Positions 61,650 to 64,000 of a stretch of DNA of 64,000 bases are shown in pieces (the first letter of the stretch is position 1; every line of letters starts with the position of its first letter). The position numbers and the translations under genes are program-made. The notes beneath the pieces are model-generated. The model saw only the letters and a list, made by a program, of their open reading frames with translations, did not search any database and was not told where the DNA came from. This stretch comes from G965222535 sp965222535 (lineage in GTDB: Bacteria; Pseudomonadota; Gammaproteobacteria; HK1): NCBI GenBank assembly GCA_965222535.1, contig OZ244957.1:558001-622000 (forward strand), written 5' to 3'.

Positions 61650-62306
61650 GTGCAGCAACCCGCAAAACCGCTTACCCCTCGCTGGCGGCTAACCGATCCG
61701 CTCGTTGTTGCGACATCTAATGCAGCAAAATTGGTGGAGCTCAAGGCGATCCTCGGTGCATCACGGCAGCTAACCCTGATAGCGCAAGCGGAGCTTAACA
61801 TCGCCCCAGCGGCGGAAACCGGGCAAAGCTTCGTTGAGAACGCCATCGCCAAGGCGCGCCATGCCGCCGCCGCATCTGGATTGGCTGCGATTGCTGACGA
61901 TTCCGGGCTTAGCGTTGAAGCACTTGGCGGGCAACCCGGCGTGTACTCCGCCCGCTATGCTGGGGAATCAGCCAGCGCCGCGGATAACAACGCGAAGCTT
62001 TTGCAGCAGTTGGCGGCGCTGCCTGATAGCGGGGGAGTGCGCACCGCCGCGTTGGTGTGCGTACTGGTGTTGATGCGCAACGCCCATGATCCTGCACCGC
62101 TGATCGCTGAAGGGTGCTGGCATGGACGGGTGCTGGCAACGCCCACCGCGACCCACGCAGCGCGCCGCCCGTTTGGTTACGATGCGGTATTTGAGGTTTT
62201 GGGGCGCGGTTGTTCGGCGGCGCAACTTTGTCTTGCGGAAAAGAACCGCGTCAGCCATCGCGGGCAGGCCATGCGCCAACTGCTGCAACGCCTGAGCGAG
62301 CTTTAA
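61650..62306 (+). CDS. rdgB: Non-canonical purine NTP pyrophosphatase, RdgB/HAM1 family
   Basis: A 218-aa enzyme that hydrolyses ITP, dITP and XTP to monophosphates, keeping them out of DNA and RNA. Seen are LVVATSNAAKLVELKAILGA, ETGQSFVENAIAKARHAAAA, AIADDSGLSVEALGGQPGVY with SARYAG, and the C-terminal FGYDAVFEV and EKNRVSHRGQAMRQL. It starts at GTG 61650, one base after the rph stop, so translation is probably coupled. Confidence 0.95.
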   Translation: MQQPAKPLTPRWRLTDPLVVATSNAAKLVELKAILGASRQLTLIAQAELNIAPAAETGQSFVENAIAKARHAAAASGLAAIADDSGLSVEALGGQPGVYSARYAGESASAADNNAKLLQQLAALPDSGGVRTAALVCVLVLMRNAHDPAPLIAEGCWHGRVLATPTATHAARRPFGYDAVFEVLGRGCSAAQLCLAEKNRVSHRGQAMRQLLQRLSEL

Positions 62307-62320
62307 GGAGCGCTACCGCG

Positions 62321-63490
62321 TTGCTTGCCAAGCTGCCACTTGCGTTATATGTGCACATCCCATGGTGTGAGCGGAAATGCCCTTACTGCGATTTTAATTC
62401 ACATCAGCTCAACACTCCCCTACCGCACCGCACATACATTGAGGCGCTGCTCGCCGATCTTGATGCGGAGCGTGACACCGCCGCCGTCGCCGGGCGAGCG
62501 ATAAGCAGCATTTTCATTGGCGGCGGTACCCCAAGCCTGCTGCCGGGGCAGGCGCTACGGCGGCTGATCACCGGCATCGCGGCGCGTCTTGGGCTGGAAG
62601 CGAACTGCGAGATCACCTTGGAAGCCAATCCGGGAAGCGCGTTACACAGCCGCTTTGCGGCTTACCGCGATGCCGGCGTATCGCGCCTGTCTATCGGCGT
62701 ACAAAGCCTCAACGATCAGGCCTTACGCCAACTGGGGCGCATCCATAACAGTCGGCAGGCGCATAACGCCATTGAGGCCGCACAGCAGGCTGGTTTTGCG
62801 CGGCTGAACGTCGATCTGATGTACGGCTTGCCGCAGCAGTCAGCCGCTGAGTCACTGGCAGATCTGCGGAACGTCCTGGCCCACGGCGTCAAGCACCTGT
62901 CGTATTATCAATTGACGATCGAGCCGCATACCGCATTTGCCCGCTCGCCACCGCAGTTGCCGGATGAAGACGCGATCCATCACTTGTTTAACGCCAGCCG
63001 TGCCTTATTGCGGCAACACGGGCTGCGGCGCTATGAAGTCAGCGCCTTCGCCGCCGCCGGAAACCGCTGTCGCCATAATCTCAATTATTGGCGCTATGGG
63101 GACTATTTAGGGATCGGCGCTGGGGCTTGCAGCAAACTCACGGATCCGCTAAGCGGCACCATCACGCGCACCACCAAGCACCGCAGCCCGCAGGCGTATC
63201 TGGCAGCCTCGCGGATGCTTGCCAAACCACAGGCGCTGGTGGCTAAGCGCACGACAGTGAGTGCTGATGAGCGCGTGTTCGAGTTTGCCATGAATGCGCT
63301 ACGCCTCTGCGATGGCTTCAGCCGCGGGCAATTCTCACGCCGCACTGGAATCGCCTCAAGCTCCATTGAGTCGACCGTCAGCACCCTTGTCAACGCCGGC
63401 TTGCTACGCTGCCGTAGTCAACAGATCACTACCACCGCCTTAGGGTTTCGCTTCCTGAACGACACCATAGCCCATTTTTTGCCGACATAA
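62321..63490 (+). CDS. hemW: Radical SAM heme chaperone HemW
   Basis: A 389-aa coproporphyrinogen-III-oxidase-like radical SAM protein. The cluster motif is YVHIPWCERKCPYCDFNSH (CxxxCxxC); then FIGGGTPSLLPGQALRRLIT, EITLEANPGSALHSRFAAYR, GVSRLSIGVQSLNDQALRQL and YYQLTIEPHTAF. The C-terminal winged-helix region is DGFSRGQFSRRTGI. It is too short and lacks features for true HemN, so the heme-chaperone role is favoured. The start is TTG 62321, preceded by AAGGAG at a spacing of 10 bases; rdgB-hemW is the usual gene order. Confidence 0.93.
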   Translation: MLAKLPLALYVHIPWCERKCPYCDFNSHQLNTPLPHRTYIEALLADLDAERDTAAVAGRAISSIFIGGGTPSLLPGQALRRLITGIAARLGLEANCEITLEANPGSALHSRFAAYRDAGVSRLSIGVQSLNDQALRQLGRIHNSRQAHNAIEAAQQAGFARLNVDLMYGLPQQSAAESLADLRNVLAHGVKHLSYYQLTIEPHTAFARSPPQLPDEDAIHHLFNASRALLRQHGLRRYEVSAFAAAGNRCRHNLNYWRYGDYLGIGAGACSKLTDPLSGTITRTTKHRSPQAYLAASRMLAKPQALVAKRTTVSADERVFEFAMNALRLCDGFSRGQFSRRTGIASSSIESTVSTLVNAGLLRCRSQQITTTALGFRFLNDTIAHFLPT

Positions 63491-63813
63491 ACGCTTTGCC
63501 CTGAAATGGGATGCAAAAAGGAGCATGAATCTCAATGCATGCAATGCGTTGTGCTGCATAAGCCGCTGCGGTGTGGGCAAAGGATTTCGCAACCGCAAGC
63601 CGAAGCCCCGCACGCATTGTTAGACACCCCCATTGTTGGACAAACCCAAGCGCCTTGGTTATGATGATTGAGAATCGCCCTCATGCGCCATCAGCGCAGC
63701 TTCTCTGCCAGATGAGATACACGAGGCGCTGTTCGCCCGTGTAGCAGCCCGTGCTGCAGCGCGTCAGTTTCTGACTACACCGCCAGGTCCACACAGCAAT
63801 CGAGGATATAACG
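63491..63813. other. Intergenic, no recognised gene
   Basis: About 320 bases between hemW and the right-edge gene. No repeat copy, RNA gene or convincing frame is visible. The promoter of the right-edge gene should lie here. Confidence 0.35.
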
Positions 63814-64000
63814 ATGACAAAGAAGAGCAAAACAGACACAACCGATAATCGCACCTCAGCGGTCGCCAGCAACAGTGCCGCGCCGACAAAAAGTCAAGCT
63901 AGGAAAAAAAAGCAAAGCACAGCAGCGGATAACACCACCACCGCAGTCGCCGACAGTAGCGCAGCACTTCAATCAGCAAAATCAAAGAAGAAACAGTTCA
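63814..64000 (+). CDS. Lys/Ala/Ser/Thr-rich protein, N-terminal part only
   Basis: Reading from ATG 63814 (GAGG 10 bases upstream) the frame is open to the window edge, 62 codons. It has two similar units of about 24 residues: DNRTSAVASNSAAPTKSQAR plus KKKQ, and DNTTTAVADSSAALQSAKS plus KKKQF. The basic, disordered composition is like that of histone-H1-like or polyhydroxyalkanoate-granule-associated tails, but the main domain lies outside the window and the family cannot be named. Confidence 0.6.
   Translation, partial: MTKKSKTDTTDNRTSAVASNSAAPTKSQARKKKQSTAADNTTTAVADSSAALQSAKSKKKQF

Overview
The window comes from a gammaproteobacterium: ruvC-ruvA-ruvB behind yebC, a rph-rdgB-hemW cluster, a CsiV-type protein and a glutaredoxin-4/rhodanese fusion are all of that type. 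The species is not identified. Intergenic space is unusually large and full of short dispersed repeats, IS remnants and broken genes, as in host-associated bacteria or symbionts whose genomes are being remodelled by mobile DNA. The content of the two giant genes points the same way.

Layout. 1-11,920: a phytase-like esterase (cut by the left edge), a GldG-like/DUF4340 membrane pair, an alkyl-DNA methyltransferase, a Grx4-rhodanese fusion, an unknown acidic protein, a FemAB-like N-acyltransferase, an MtkB/SucD-like CoA-ligase alpha subunit, CsiV and an O-methyltransferase. 12,190-15,875: repeats, yebC-ruvCAB and tRNA-Thr(CGT). 16,232-25,801 (minus): a 3189-aa giant protein. 25,890-27,340: IS256 and repeat debris. 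27,379-30,747: a DsbC-like protein and two overlapping group 4 glycosyltransferases. 31,084-43,602 (minus): a 4172-aa giant protein. 43,741-49,149: a MITE-like element, a sulfoacetate activation/reduction pair (sauS-sauT) and a long prephenate-dehydrogenase-family protein. 49,461-51,889: an AT-rich HNH/methyltransferase restriction island. 52,018-56,808: a small membrane protein, glnA, a 1.4-kb repeat/IS5 graveyard and ilvA. 57,025-60,357: a second AT-rich island with a methyltransferase, a broken BglII-type restriction enzyme, a divergent cis-prenyltransferase and a trans-polyprenyl synthase. 60,541-64,000: repeats, rph-rdgB-hemW and the start of a Lys/Ala-rich protein.

The outstanding feature is the pair of giant genes. 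They share a nearly identical N-terminal domain of about 240 residues and then diverge completely. Both are built from helical and coiled-coil blocks, low-complexity linkers and short tandem repeats. Both are rich in motifs that eukaryotic signalling proteins recognise: an exact EPIYA, EPIYA-like and YxxM tyrosine sites, ITSM-like tyrosines and PxxPxR SH3 ligands. The larger one also carries a candidate ADP-ribosyltransferase domain of the cholera/pertussis class and nine tandem copies of a helical module that I do not recognise. Each gene contains a ten-base C run that could switch it by slippage. My reading is a family of modular host-directed effectors with a common N-terminal delivery domain and exchangeable cargo. 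The sequence supports the architecture; delivery route and function are inference.

A second theme is the dispersed repeat system. At least two element types share both ends but differ in their interior. One copy is interrupted by another repeat. The common 3' end lies just upstream of several start codons in the same orientation, so the repeats may supply leaders or promoters.
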